This document shows, piece by piece, positions 10,048 through 20,454 of a stretch of 64,000 nucleotides of DNA (positions are counted from its first letter, which is position 1; each line of letters begins with the position of its first letter). Position numbers and translations under genes: made by a program. The DNA is from Perilla frutescens. Taxonomy: Eukaryota > Streptophyta > Magnoliopsida > Lamiales > Lamiaceae. The notes beneath the pieces are model-generated. The model made no database searches. It saw only the letters and a program-made list of their open reading frames with translations, and had not been told where the DNA came from. The DNA is taken from positions 53,681,001 to 53,745,000 of the forward strand of contig BRKX01000007.1 of assembly GCA_026008535.1 (NCBI GenBank). Direction: 5' to 3'.

Positions 10048-11149
10048 GAATAATAGATTTTGGGATCATCATCCCATTCACTATTATTCCATTCAACCAT
10101 CTCATTTTTCCAATTCTCTCACCACTCCATCTTCTCTACCATTCTCTCCATTCTCTCTACACACACACTACACACACTAAATCTCTACACCACCATTTCT
10201 CACCATTGACACCATCACCTTCACCTAAGAGAAGAGAAGAAAAGGAAGAGCAAGGGATCGAACCAAGGGAGACGGAGAAGAAATAAGACGGACCGACGAC
10301 GATGAGCCATCCGCGGAAGCTAAGCTCGGAGGAGGTTTATCTTGTGTTTTTTCTTTACATTTCTTGGATGTATTTGAGGAGGTTGTTCCAAACTCTTGAA
10401 AGATACTCAATATTGTAGAAGTTTGAGTTATTTGCATTTGATTTATGAGATGACTTTCTTCTATGGTGTATGTGTTGTTTTAAGCATGTTTAGTGGCTAA
10501 TCTCTCTATTAGGGGGTAGAGGATCGATGTGGTTTTGATCTATGCTTGTTCTTGTTGATTGTTATTGTTGGAATCGTGATTTTTCATGTTTAGGTACTTG
10601 ATCACTACTTGAACGTTGATAGGATTTAGAGGAGTCTTGATTGTGAATCTAAATCCGGAAATTGGTTCCTTCGACGTTAAGTGGATGGGGTTCCTAAGCC
10701 TAATATGTCAATCTTGCATGTACGATATAGCTAAGAGAGGTTTAACGGATAAACGGTGACAGTAATTGAAGTTCAACTAATTGGAAGGGTCTATCGTATT
10801 TGTGAGAGTAGCGTTATCAACTTGAATAAAGCATAGTGATAAAACCATTGAGAGAATCTACACCCTAATATCTTAATCGAACTTATTTCCTCTAATCTTA
10901 ATTTAATTTGTGTATTTGCATTTAATTGTCTTGCTTTATTATCTATTTTGAATTCCTAGCATAATCATCCTCAAACCCCCTTATTAGAATGTTTAGATTT
11001 TATTTTAGTTGTTTACTTGAAAGCATGTGTAGTCTTTAGATAATTCTTTCCTATAAAGTCTTCCTTGAGAGATTGACTCGGGTTAAGCTTATTGCGTCTA
11101 CAATTGAGCGCGTCCAATTGCGGGTATAGTCCTAAGTAGTTATCTCGTG

Positions 11150-12236
11150 AGCATAAATCGGAAATATAAGTGTAAATTTGGACCCAATCACCCTACAACT
11201 TTCTCAATCTCACAGGGGCCTTCCCAGTTGGGAGCTAGTTTTCCAGCTCCGCTCTCTTTCGTGTTCTGGAACACTTTTCTTAGCACTCAATCTCCTGTTT
11301 TGAATGATCACAGCCTCGTGTTTCTATCGAAGTGCCTTCTTATCATCTGCTGGCAGGCAGTGATTTTCATTACGGCTTTGTCCCGAAGTTTGTCAATGAT
11401 GTTGAGGTTGGCTTCGAGCTTGAAGTTATTCGCTTCATCCGGCCATTTAGTTCTTGCCGACCCTATTTCTACTTCTGCTGGGAGGACTGCTTCTGAACCA
11501 TAGGTGAGGGCGTATACGGTCTCTCTTGTGGCGGTTCAAGCAGTTGTCCTATAAGACCAGAGGACCCCTAGGAGTTCTTCGACCCACTGTCCTTTATGTT
11601 CTGGGAGCCTTTTCTTCAGAGTGTTCAGGATTGTTTTGTTAGTGGTCTCGGCTTGACCGTTCGAGGCTGGATGCTTCGGTATGGAGAAAGTGAGCTTGAT
11701 GTTCCAATGGCGGTAGAAATCTTAAAATTTTGAGCTTATGAATTGGGAGCCATTGTCGGTGACTATTTCTTTAGGGACTCCGAACCTGAAAATTACAAAT
11801 TTCCAAAAAAAGCTTCGTACCTCGATGTCTCTTAGTCGCGCGAAGGCCTCTACCTCGGCCCATTTGGTGAAGTAATCCATCATGACAAAGATAAAGTATT
11901 TATGATTCGACCCCCTTGGTAACGTGCCAACGATGTCCATTCCACATTTCATAAATGGCCAAGGTATAGCTGCGGTGTGTAGAGGTTCTGGCAGCATGTG
12001 ACTCATCTGGGCAAACCTCTGACATCTATCATATTTCTTGGCGTGACTTTTGGCATCTTCCCTTATGGTTGGCTAGTAAAAGCCGGCCGTTAATGCTCGG
12101 TTAGCCAAGCTTCTATGCCCTGAATGGTTTCTGCATTCACCGTTGTGGAGCTCGGTTAGGATGTACTTTGCTTGGGTCGGGCTTACACATTTCAAATAGG
12201 GTCTTGAGAAGGACTTCCTATACAGGGATCCGAAAA
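11150..12236 (-). pseudogene. Tat-like integrase, degraded
   Basis: Read on the minus strand, a degraded HHCC region (HNGECRNHSGHRSL ... YDRCQRF) precedes the core with GMDIVGTLP (first Asp), VTDNGSQF (second Asp) and the SNGQAE segment (Glu side). The C-terminal block KLAPNWEGPCEI is typical of plant Gypsy integrases. Stops and frameshifts split the frame, with breaks near 12060, 11720, 11535 and 11320. Integrase normally joins the element cDNA to host DNA in the nucleus; this copy cannot. The gene is cut off at its C-terminal end by the insertion ending about 11145. The domain order (RT, RNase H, second RNase H, integrase) fits the Tat lineage. Confidence 0.8.
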
Positions 12237-12850
12237 TCATGGCGAACTTTGGAGCTTTTGCCTGGATCCGTCTTGCTTCAGTGGGCTCTTCGGGGAGTTT
12301 GTTTCCACATCGATGGGCAAGACCTCGGGATCGTCACCCTTCCATACGGCGGGCCACTTGGCGTATAGGACCTGGATGTTCTTGTTCTGATTAATCTGCA
12401 TGGCTGATCCCAAATTAGCCAACACGTCGGTGTGGCGGTTTTCATCTCTAGTGATATGCTGAGCTTCGATCTTCTCGAACTTGGCTGCAGCCTGCTTTGC
12501 GACCGCGAGGTATGATACCATCCTGGAATCCTTTGCCTGGAATTTTCCTTCGAATTGGTTGATTATCAATTGTGAATCACTCATGATTCGAATCCTTTTA
12601 GCTCCTACATCAGCTGCCAAGTTCAATCCTGCTATAAGGGCCACGTATTCCGCTTCATTGTTGGTATCTTTGAACCCGCATCGGATAGATCTCTCTGTAA
12701 TTATTCCTGCTGGACTGATCAGTACCATGCCCATGCCACTCCCCTTTGAAGTACTGGATCCATCAACTTGGAGGGTCCAGTACTTCAAATCTTCATCCTC
12801 GGTGTTCATCATTGGTTCTTCTTCTGGTTTGGCCTCATAAGAGAAATGGG
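12237..12850 (-). pseudogene. Second (archaeal-type) RNase H domain of Tat polyprotein
   Basis: The frame reads LQVDGSSTSKGSGMGMVL, then NNEAEYVALIAGL, SDSQLIINQFEGKF and HITRDENRHTDVLANL. These contain the Asp (VDGSS), Glu (NEAEY), Asp (SDSQL) and Asp (HTDVLA) positions of an RNase H fold. It follows the usual retroviral-type RNase H directly. A second RNase H of archaeal type after the first is a known hallmark of Tat/Ogre/Retand elements, so this is strong support for the lineage call. The stretch is open across the whole domain and shares a frame with the upstream RNase H, making it one of the best-preserved parts of this element. Confidence 0.82.
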
Positions 12851-13445
12851 CGATGAAGTCTGATAGGTCTTGGGATTTAATTGATGTACGGAGGACGTAG
12901 TGTATGTCATACTCCCCGAGTTTGATAGCCCATTTTGACAATCTTCCTGTAAGGTCTGGCTTCTTCAACATAGCTCTTAAAGGGAACTCTGTGACTACTT
13001 TTATTAAATGCCCTTGAAAATAGGGCTTCATTTTCCTCAAAATCCATCACAAGTGCTAAGCTAGCTTTTCAAGCTGCGAGTATCTGGTCTCATCGTCTAG
13101 CAGCGAGCGACTAGCATAATACACGGGGTGCTGCCTTCCTTCATCTTCTTTAACAAGAACTGCACTGACAGAGTTAGTAAAAACAGATAAATAGACAAGG
13201 AGTACCTCTCCGTCGATTGTCTTGGATAAAAGAGGTGGGGTCGAGAGATATTTCTTGAGGTCTTCGAGGGCCTTAGCGCATTCTGAATTCCACTCAAAGT
13301 CTTTGTTCTTTCGTAGAGTCTGGAAAAATGTCTGGCTTCTTTCTGAGTATTTGGATATAAAACGACTGAGAACTGCTAATCGGCCGGTCAGTTTTTGGAC
13401 GTCTTTTGAGTTTCTCAGGTGCTGAATATTTCGAACCACTCTGAT
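12851..13445 (-). pseudogene. RT connection and first RNase H domain
   Basis: Minus-strand frames read LTGRLAVLSRFISKYSER (RT thumb/connection), HPVYYASRSLLDDETRYS and then KPDLTGRLSKWAIKLGEYD, the order found in plant Gypsy RT-RNase H. Two stops (TAG and TGA) interrupt a shared frame at about 13040-13060. The domain would degrade RNA in the RNA-DNA hybrid during reverse transcription. Downstream it leads without spacing into the second RNase H. Confidence 0.75.
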
Positions 13446-14440
13446 TTGGCTCGGGTCAGCTTCGATACCTCTTTTTGTTACGAGGTATCCCAGGAATTTC
13501 CCCGATGTTACTCCGAAGGCGACTTGGTGGGATTCAGCTTCATGATGTATTAACGTAGGACTTCGAAGGTTTGTTGGAGGTGCATGATATGGTCCTGAGC
13601 TTGTAATGACTTGACTAGCATGTCATTGATATATACTTCCATTGTTATTTTGATGAGCTCTTCGAACATCCGGTTTATCAACCTTTGGTATGTTGTACCT
13701 GTATTTTTTAATCCAAAAGGCATAACCTTATAACAGAACATACCTCGGTGTGTGATGAAAGCTGTCTTCTTGATGCATGAGGATCTAATTATATCTGGAG
13801 AAGGCATCCATGAAAATCATGAGTTCGTGACCTACCGTCGCATCAACCAGGGTGTCTATATGTGAGAGGGGAATGAGTCCTTGGGGCATGCCTGATTGAG
13901 GTCGGTGAAGTCTATGCATAGCCGGTTCTTTCCATTCTTCTTTTTGACCACCACGACATTTGCTAACCATTCTGGATAGTGGACCTCACGAATGTGGCCG
14001 TTCTTCAATAGTTTACCTACTTCATCGTCCACGATTTTGTTCCTTTCCGGGATGAACTTTCGTCTTTTCTGCTTTACAGGAATTTTTTCTGGGTCTACCT
14101 GCAATTTATGAGTTATAATGGAAGGTTCAATACCTGTCATGTCCTCAAATGACCATGCGAAGTAGTCATGGTGTTCCTTGAGGAATGCAATCAGTTGCTC
14201 CCTGATGTCCGATGTCAATCTGGACCCGATCGACACCTTGTGATCTGAGGGTTCGGGATGAATCTGCTGTTCATCGAGATCTTTGATCTCTGGTTCTTCA
14301 TAGTTTCGATCTCCTATGCTCGCGGAAGTTGATCCAACCTCGATCTGGTTGACCTCGATGAATCCTTTCTGCTTGAAAGTGGAAACATAGCATTCTCTGG
14401 ATGAGACCTTTTCTCCTTGACTGTTCGAACTCCCCATCGA
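13446..14440 (-). pseudogene. Tat-like reverse transcriptase, catalytic site altered
   Basis: Minus-strand reading gives KLLKNGHIREVHYPEWLANV, KKKNGKNRLCIDFTDLNQAC and PKDSFP, then a frameshift near 13800-13970 at the FSRYN segment. It resumes with MPFGLKNTGTTYQRLINRMF and the catalytic box as YINDML, where active enzymes have Y(V/I)DD; one catalytic Asp is replaced by Asn. The first Asp-bearing block (MDAFSRYN) is present. Both changes and the frameshift indicate a dead enzyme. The N-terminal part up to about 14437 includes the linker after the protease. Confidence 0.82.
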
Positions 14441-14960
14441 GTAGGAAACTTTATGGCTTGGTGGTATGTCGAGGGTACCGCTCGGAGCTCATGGATCCAT
14501 GGTCATCCCATAATCACGTTGTACGCTGAAGGTGCATCGATCACCTGAAACTTTGTGAGGAGGTTAACTCCCTCGATAAAAGTGGAGAGTGTGATCTCTC
14601 CTAAGGTCATTTTATGTTCTCCGCTGAAGCTGATGAGTGTTGTTGACTTCTTAACGATGTCCGTTTCTTTCACTTGCATTCCTTTCAACGTACTAAGGAA
14701 GATCACGTTAGAAGAACTCCTATTATCGATGAGAGTTTGTTTAATTAAGTAGTTCGAGATTAAAAATGAAATGACAAGTGCATCATGGTGTGGGCGTGAG
14801 AGTTCAGCTACTTCACTACTGGAGAAGCTGAGAGTGACTATTTCATCAGATTCGGCTTCCTTAGGGATACTCTCTGAATATTTGAGGGATCGGCAGTGTC
14901 TTTTTACTGAAGATTGCGACACGCCACTGACCTCTGAACCTCCGGCTATGCAGTTTAAGG
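14441..14960 (-). pseudogene. Tat-like aspartic protease
   Basis: Minus-strand reading includes LIKQTLIDNRSSSNVIF, corresponding to the retropepsin active site. Family members normally have D-x-G-S-S, and here the Gly is replaced by Arg. Downstream, FQVIDAPSAYNVIMG matches the conserved IDAPSAYNAILG-like block of plant Gypsy proteases. A stop at about 14500 follows. It lies between gag and RT in the expected order, and the active-site change suggests loss of function. Confidence 0.72.
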
Positions 14961-16515
14961 TTCAATCGATCCTCAAAGGTTCTGGAGGCTGAGCTTCCGT
15001 ACGGTTCTCTTTTCGATTCCAATTTTGCATTCCTTTCGGGGTCAGGAGGTCGGTCAGGTGCCCCCTTTTGAGAAGGTAGATCACTTCAAGTCTGAGTGCG
15101 ATGCAGTCATTCGTTCGATGCCCATGATCATTGTGGAAGTCACAAAATTTGTTCCTATCTCGCTCGTTATCTGGTGTTCTCATCTTCGGAGGCCAATTCA
15201 GGTTTTGTCCGAGCCCTTTCATCGCGTTTACGACTTCCGAGGGTGTTATGCAGAGATTATATTCTAGTAGCTTCCTGTCTGGGCCCTCGGGTATTCTTCT
15301 ATTTCTAGGGTCGAATCTGGGGTTACGTGGATAGGGTTCTGCTCGATATCTCTCATTTCTGATATGAGTTCTGGGCTCCTTGCGAGGTGGATCATTTCGG
15401 GGTTTAAACTTGGACGAATTCGCTTCATCTTCTTCTCATTTGATTTGTGCCCACGCTTTGGTGAGGACGTCTTCGATCGTCTTGCACGGATACTTGGTCA
15501 GTTCTTTGTAGAGGTCTGAGTCTCTTCTCAAACCCTTCCTGAAAGCCGACATGGCGGTGTCAATGTTGCATCCTGGGATCCCACACCTTCTCTCTGTTAA
15601 ATCACCCTACGAAGCTTCGTAAGGTCTCTTCTGGTCTCTGACTCACTGTGTAAAGGTTGTCGGCATGTTTCTTGATCTTTCAGCTACTAGGGAACTGCTC
15701 GATGAACAAATCGTTGTGCTGAGCGAAGGTGGAGATCGATGAGTTCAGTAAATTTTTGAACCACTGGAGAGCAGGTCCGGAAAGGGTACTTCCAAATCCG
15801 TTACACATTCCGGCCGCCCTGCTCTGTCGCTGGATCAAGTTGGTGAACATTCTCTGCTTGTATTGTGCTATATGGTCATCGGGATTGGAGGTGCCATCGA
15901 ACAATTTTATGGAAAGGAAGGCAAACTTCAGTGGCATCTCCACGAGGCTGATTTCGTCTGTAAAAGGAGAATTCGCGAAGCTTGTTGGGGCCGTCTTATG
16001 GATGGGAGCGGGGACCCCGGGGATTCGAGTAAGAATATCCTCTAGACGCTTCAGCTTGTTCTCAACCTCGATTCCAGGCTGGTTTTCGGTACCTTCGAAC
16101 CCAGGAGGGGGTCCAAGATAAGGGTCGTTGCGGCCCTCTTTATTTATTTGTTGTTGTTGGTCCTCGCTAGTACCTGCAACGTTTTGGTTACCAATTTCGT
16201 TAGCAGAGTTTAAGAGTACCTGTTCATGTAGGTGGCTGGTCGTTCAGATTCGTGGGAGTTATCGGGGAAGTCTGTTGGGAACTTGATTGGAAGGAGTGAA
16301 TGCTTCCATCCGAGCTTTCAGGACCGAATTTTCCATTCGAATGGCTGCAAGCTCCACAATGGTGGAGTCGAGTTGTTGCTGGATCGCCCGCAACACCTAG
16401 GCAACGTCTCCGCTTCCTCCTGTAGGGGGGTTGCGGACGGTTTCTCTCTCTGGTTATGTTGAGGCTTTGGAGTCGTACCGCTTCGGCCGTCAGCAGTCAT
16501 GTTCGATATGGTCAA
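14961..16515 (-). pseudogene. Tat-like gag, degraded
   Basis: The minus-strand start near 16515 encodes MTADGRSGTTPKPQHNQ. The capsid-like part contains LFDGTSNPDDHIAQYKQRMF and GPALQWFKNL at 15943-15680. A zinc knuckle, CDFHNDHGHRTNDC (C-x2-H-x4-H-x4-C form as usual in this lineage), lies near 15150. Between them (15680-15270) the frame is broken by many stops and shifts. Gag would package the genomic RNA into cytoplasmic particles. It directly follows the PBS at 16521-16541, as expected for the first gene of the element. Confidence 0.8.
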
Positions 16516-16520
16516 TCAGA

Positions 16521-16562
16521 GCCCCACGGTGGGTGCTAAAATGTAGAGAATTAGCCTCTACA
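16521..16562 (-). other. Primer-binding site and residual 5' LTR end
   Basis: On the minus strand, TTTTAGCACCCACCGTGGGG (16541-16522) resembles the TGGCGCCCACCGTGGGGC-type PBS found next to plant Gypsy LTRs, with substitutions. I do not assign the primer tRNA. It is preceded by the 21-base inverted motif TGTAGAG..CTCTACA (16542-16562), the terminal signature of this family's LTR. The rest of the expected 5' LTR is missing: sequence to the right is the end of the oppositely oriented extra gene. Confidence 0.65.
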
Positions 16563-16569
16563 TCCATCA

Positions 16570-17690
16570 TAATCCACCTTTACGAAGTGCAGATCAAAAA
16601 TCAATATAAATATTTATACAACGATTGTTTGAAGAAATGCATAAAGTTGTTCAGCAAAAAACATGAAGTATTTTTTCATAGAAAATTAAGTCGAGGCCAC
16701 GTCCCTGACTTTAGCAGCACCTCCGCTATCTTCACCATCAGCGTCCCTGATAAGCTTGCCCCTCTCACGAACCTCCACCTCTTTCACAGCTTCGACGTCG
16801 ACCCCGACAGTGCGGCCATTCTCTTATGTCTCGACCTCTTCCTCAGCTTCGAGGAAGGATAAATCGAGATCTGGCATATTTTCCTTAATGGCCTCTACGA
16901 AAGCCATCCCACCTTCTTAGTAAAGAGTCTCCTTGAAGGGAATGAAGTCGGTAGACTCCAGTATGACATTAAAATCAAGAGAGGCCTCTAAGTCCCTGAT
17001 CCTGGCCTGCGTAGTGGCTAACGAAGCCTGAAGTCTGCCCTTCTCAGTCTTAGCCCTGACCTGAGCCTCGAGGCTCTTGTCCAGCAACACCGTGGCCCCT
17101 GCAGCTTCCGCCTTAGCCGCGTCCGTCTTCACCGAGATGGCCGACTTCTTATCAGCCATGTCCCTCCTTTCCTCAGCCACGTTCTCCAACTCCTCGGCCA
17201 GTTCAGAAACCCTCTTCTACAGTCCCTACTCGTGGCTTGTAAGGCGCTGGCGGAGGTAGAACTGACTAAACGGCACCTACAATGAACAACGAGAAGGGGT
17301 CAAAACCTAAAGTTCAGAACCATGAGTGTATATAAAAAATAATGAAAATAACCTTGGCCATTTGGTTAAAGGAGAGGAAATTCCTGCTGCTCAAGGCTAT
17401 ATTTCTCATATGCCTCGAGGGTGACAAGGCCAGCAATGGACTTCTGAACATCCGTGATGAAGGGTATGAGGGAGACTGTTTAGGAGCTAGAATAAGCGCC
17501 AGGACAGGAGCAAGCATGGTAAAGTCCTTCGACTTCTTCGGCGGAGGCGTAGGTAGAGGGCTTGCATCCCTATCATTTGCAAGCCTCTTCACTCCAGAGG
17601 AAGAGGAGGTTCCGATCTTAGCAGTGGCCGATGCTTTGACTTTGGCATCGGAGGGTTTTATTTTAAGCTCTCCCAGGTCCTGCCTTCAAG
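16570..17690 (-). pseudogene. Second copy of the Tat antisense extra gene, truncated at its 5' end
   Basis: The minus-strand reading starts inside exon 2 near 17690 (GVKRLANDRDAS, PPKKSKD), matching the basic, proline-rich segment of the copy at 2764-4785. A 76-base intron at 17352-17277 (donor AAG|GTTATT, acceptor TTGTAG|GTGCC) lies at the same protein position as the 118-base intron at 4140-4257. Exon 3 then gives a Glu/Lys-rich coiled coil and EAIKENMPDLDLSFL. Exon 1 with the Transposase_28-like domain is absent, because the tandem array is joined directly to exon 2. Stops are present at about 17220-17240, 16917 and 16825. The extra gene is antisense to its own LTR at 18125-18786, as in the left copy. 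Confidence 0.65.
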
Positions 17691-17960
17691 TCTAAAGCTC
17701 CACGAGGTCTGCTCTCACAACCTCATAAGCTCTCTAGGACCTGCCTTCAGGTTTGGAGCTCCACGAGGTCTGCTCTCACGACCTCATAAGCTCCCCCAGT
17801 ACCTGTCTTCAGGTCTGGAGCTCCACAAGGTCTCCTCTCACGACCTCATAAGCTCCATAGGGACCTGTCTTCAGGTCTGGAGCTCCACGAGGTCTGCCCT
17901 CGTGACCTCAGAAGCTCCTTCGGGACCTGTCTTGAGGACCAAAGCTCACGAAATAGGATT
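17690..17960. repeat. Tandem array related to the 60-bp Tat repeat
   Basis: About four to five units of about 60 bases (AGGACCTGCCTTCAGGT, CTGGAGCTCCACGAGGTCTG, CTCTCACGACCTCATAAGCT). This is the reverse complement of the array at 1261-2130. Dyads such as GACCTGTCTTCAGGTC and GAGGTC with a nine-base spacer then GACCTC are retained although the spacer bases differ. Confidence 0.85.
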
Positions 17961-18124
17961 TCGCAATCCAAGACCCTTCTAGGGACTTATTCCTGGACAT
18001 TATTCAAAAGCCAATTAAAGATCAGCATCTAAACGTAGGGCTGAATCGAGATAACGACTAAAGATGACGCTGACATTCATTACCCGATCCTTGAAATACA
18101 AGAATCAAGTAATGAGGAGCTAAC

Positions 18125-18786
18125 TGTAAAGGCCCTATTTCTGCATAGGCCCAGAGATCAGGCCCATGGCCATTTTGAAGGTCTAAAGAATTGAAGAGGT
18201 CGACACCTCGTGATCAATATCTCGGGGTTGACACCTCGAGGTCGACGCCTCACTAATTAAGGTCCAGAAGTCTAAAGTAAGAGTCCACAATTGAGTAGAC
18301 TCCTGAAAGAGACCAGGTCCAAGTATCCATTGAAGATATGTTAGACCCTGTTAAAAATCCTAAAGAAGATAAAGTTGATCCCCTAAAAGTCGGGAAATCG
18401 GTTAAAGACCATTAATATATATATATATATATATATCCACACTCTTGATAACAGGAAAAAACACAGAATAATCATCTATCATTCGTGCAACATATATTTT
18501 TGACTCATTCACAAGCTTTCATAACGCGATCCATCATGCGCCATATCATAATTCTCTACGGCAATAGAGTTTGACCCCCTCCAATAGCCAACTATCATTT
18601 ACCATTCAACTTATTATTATTGTTATTCATTTTTCATCTCTATTAATATGATTCTGACTTGAGCGTCAGAATCCATTCGATCGTCAACCCCCCGACGGTC
18701 CTCCGACTTCACGTGTTTTTTATCTTGTAGGTTGCCAGAGCCTGAACTCGAAGAACGATCAATTGTAGAGTTTTTTAACCTCTACA
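18125..18786 (+). mobile_element. LTR of a second, plus-oriented Tat-like copy
   Basis: It starts TGTAAAGGCCC after an AATGAGGAGCTAAC purine tract and ends AACCTCTACA, 662 bp. It has a TA-rich run near 18412-18437 that may include the TATA element, and a U5-like CTGACTTGAGCGTCAG. It matches the ends of the LTR at 537-1089 in reverse. With the array and antisense gene to its left it forms the 3' end of a plus-oriented element whose gag-pol is missing. Confidence 0.72.
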
Positions 18787-18820
<34 letters not shown>

Positions 18821-18836
18821 ATATATATATTATACG
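18787..18836. repeat. (TA)n/(TG)n microsatellite
   Basis: ATATATATATATATAT followed by GTGTGTGTGTGTGT and ATATATATAT, just outside the Tat LTR end. The hundred AT-rich bases from here to 18932 hold nothing recognisable. Confidence 0.9.
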
Positions 18837-18932
18837 TATATCAACACAATCTAAAAATATACTATTAATATCTTTTTATGAATTAGGTATTGCAATATAC
18901 ATACACATATATTTTCTAATAATAAACGTAAT

Positions 18933-19114
18933 TATTATAGAATATTATTGTATTATTTTGTTTCCTTGTATATGTGTGTCTATATTAGGAATAGATTTAA
19001 CCTAATTCTCTGTAACCCTAGTTTCTCTCCCTATATATATGAGAGTTCTCTTATTGTGAATATACACTACTACATACTTTTCTCTCCATATGTTTATTAC
19101 TCTACTATTCTACA
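18933..19114 (+). mobile_element. 5' LTR of the rearranged Copia element
   Basis: It is nearly identical to 21913-22094 (GAATATTATTGTATTAT, AGGAATAGATTTAACC, TCTCTCCCTATATATATGAG). It starts TATTATAG where the other LTR has TGTTATAG, so the terminal TG is mutated, and it ends TTCTACA. TGATATCAAAA follows at 19115, which resembles the Copia PBS TGGTATCAGAGC but is also readable as inverted integrase code. Confidence 0.85.
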
Positions 19115-20445
19115 TGATATCAAAATATGATGATGTTTGCGTTCAGCAACTCCATTTTGTTGAGAAGTATGAGAATATGAAGTTTGATTGATTATCTCAT
19201 ATGAAGCACAAAATGTAGAAATATACATTTGTATAAACTCAAGAGCATTATCAATGCGAAGAATACGCACAACAACGGAATATTGAGTTTTAATTTCTTG
19301 ATAAAAAGATTGGAGTACATTAGGGACTTCAGTTCTTTGTGTAAGTAAATATAACCAAGTCATACGAGAATAATCATCAATAAAAATAAAAAAAAATACT
19401 TGAAACCCCCTCTAAGCTCAACCCGACTAGGACCCCAAACATCACAATGAATAAGTTCAAAAGTAAAAGAACTACGTTTATCAACCCAAGGAGGAAAAGA
19501 TGTGCGATGGTGCTTGTCTAACTCACAAGTCTCACACTGAAAACTAGTAGACTCAATAGAAACTAAACTTCTATGGTTGGCAAAAGAAGAATGACCAAGA
19601 CGATAGTGCCATTGATAGAAAGACACAGTAGCAGAGAGAGCTTGAGAAGAAACAGGTGCAACCGAATCCAAATAGTATAAGCATGAACGCTCATGTCCTC
19701 CATCAATCATCTAGTTCATCTGCAGGTCCTAAAAAACACAATAAGAAGGATAGAAGGTGACAAAACAATTGTGAGTTTTGGTGAGATGACTAATAGAGAG
19801 CAAACTTATTGGAAAATTAGGAGCAAACATAACGTTATCTAGAGTAAGATGAGTAGTAATCTCGACAACACTAGTTCTAATGATCGGAGAACATGTGCCA
19901 TCAACAAGACGAACAGGAGGTAGAGAACAAGCAGAAAAAGAATTGAAAAAAGATTTGCTACCAATAATATGGGTAGTAGCACCAAAATCCAACATCTAAG
20001 ACTTACCATGAGACACAGCAAACGTACCCGCAGTAGTAGAGGGATAGAGGGAAGGACTGAAGATGTGTCTGTAGTAGCGGAAGAACTCGACCCAACAGAG
20101 TTTACCCATTCTGGTTTCCCAAACTTTGCCCAACACCTCTCAAAAACATGGTTGGAATGACTACAATGAATACAATGGCGATCATCGGGTCCATGGCCGC
20201 GGCCTCGACCATGACCTCATTCACCACCACCACGTCCACCATTAAAACCACGACCTTAAGCAACCATGGTAGAGTTATCAGTGTGGCTAGGATCAATTCG
20301 GCTGGTGGAGACACGGAGAACATGAGAAAATGCATTAGTTAAGGTGGGAATGTTATCGCTAGATAGTAAACTATCACGAGTCGATCGGAGATCAGCATTG
20401 AAACCCGATAAAAACTTCACCACCATGAATTCCTTCCACTACGTC
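19115..20445 (-). pseudogene. Inverted Copia gag-protease-integrase segment
   Basis: On the minus strand, from 20445 downward: a gag C-terminal part (EFMVVKFLSGFNADLRS); a zinc knuckle CIHCSHSNHVFERC (C-x2-C-x4-H-x4-C); a protease with MLDFGATTHI; a GAG-pre-integrase zinc domain (HYRLGHSS ... CETCELDKHHR); and an integrase core with HCDVWGPSRVE, RIDNALEF and QQNGVAERKHHHIL. Several frameshifts (near 20020, 19720 and 19360) and stops occur. The order is normal for Copia but the whole block is reversed relative to the LTRs and to RT. The block ends abruptly at the left LTR edge, in the integrase core. Confidence 0.8.
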
Positions 20446-20454
20446 ACCCGTGGT

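Larger units (their letters stand above)
9351..11145 (+). mobile_element. Solo-LTR-like insertion of about 1.8 kb
   Basis: The stretch interrupts the Tat element between the subterminal repeats and the integrase C-terminus. It begins TGTTTGGTGTC and carries a CG-rich repeat at 9591-9725 and a CT microsatellite. It ends with GAGAGATTGACTCGGG and ATTGAGCGCGTCCAATTGCG, a style seen at the U5 end of plant Gypsy LTRs. It has no gag, pol, PBS or PPT. I could not find an exact TSD, so both ends are uncertain by several bases. Open frames on both strands at 9428-9884 reflect GC-rich repeats. Confidence 0.5.

Noticed and set aside
19115..19126. Copia PBS TGATATCAAAAT after the left LTR
   Set aside because: Degenerate, and the same bases read as inverted integrase code (HHHIL), so a true PBS is not certain here.
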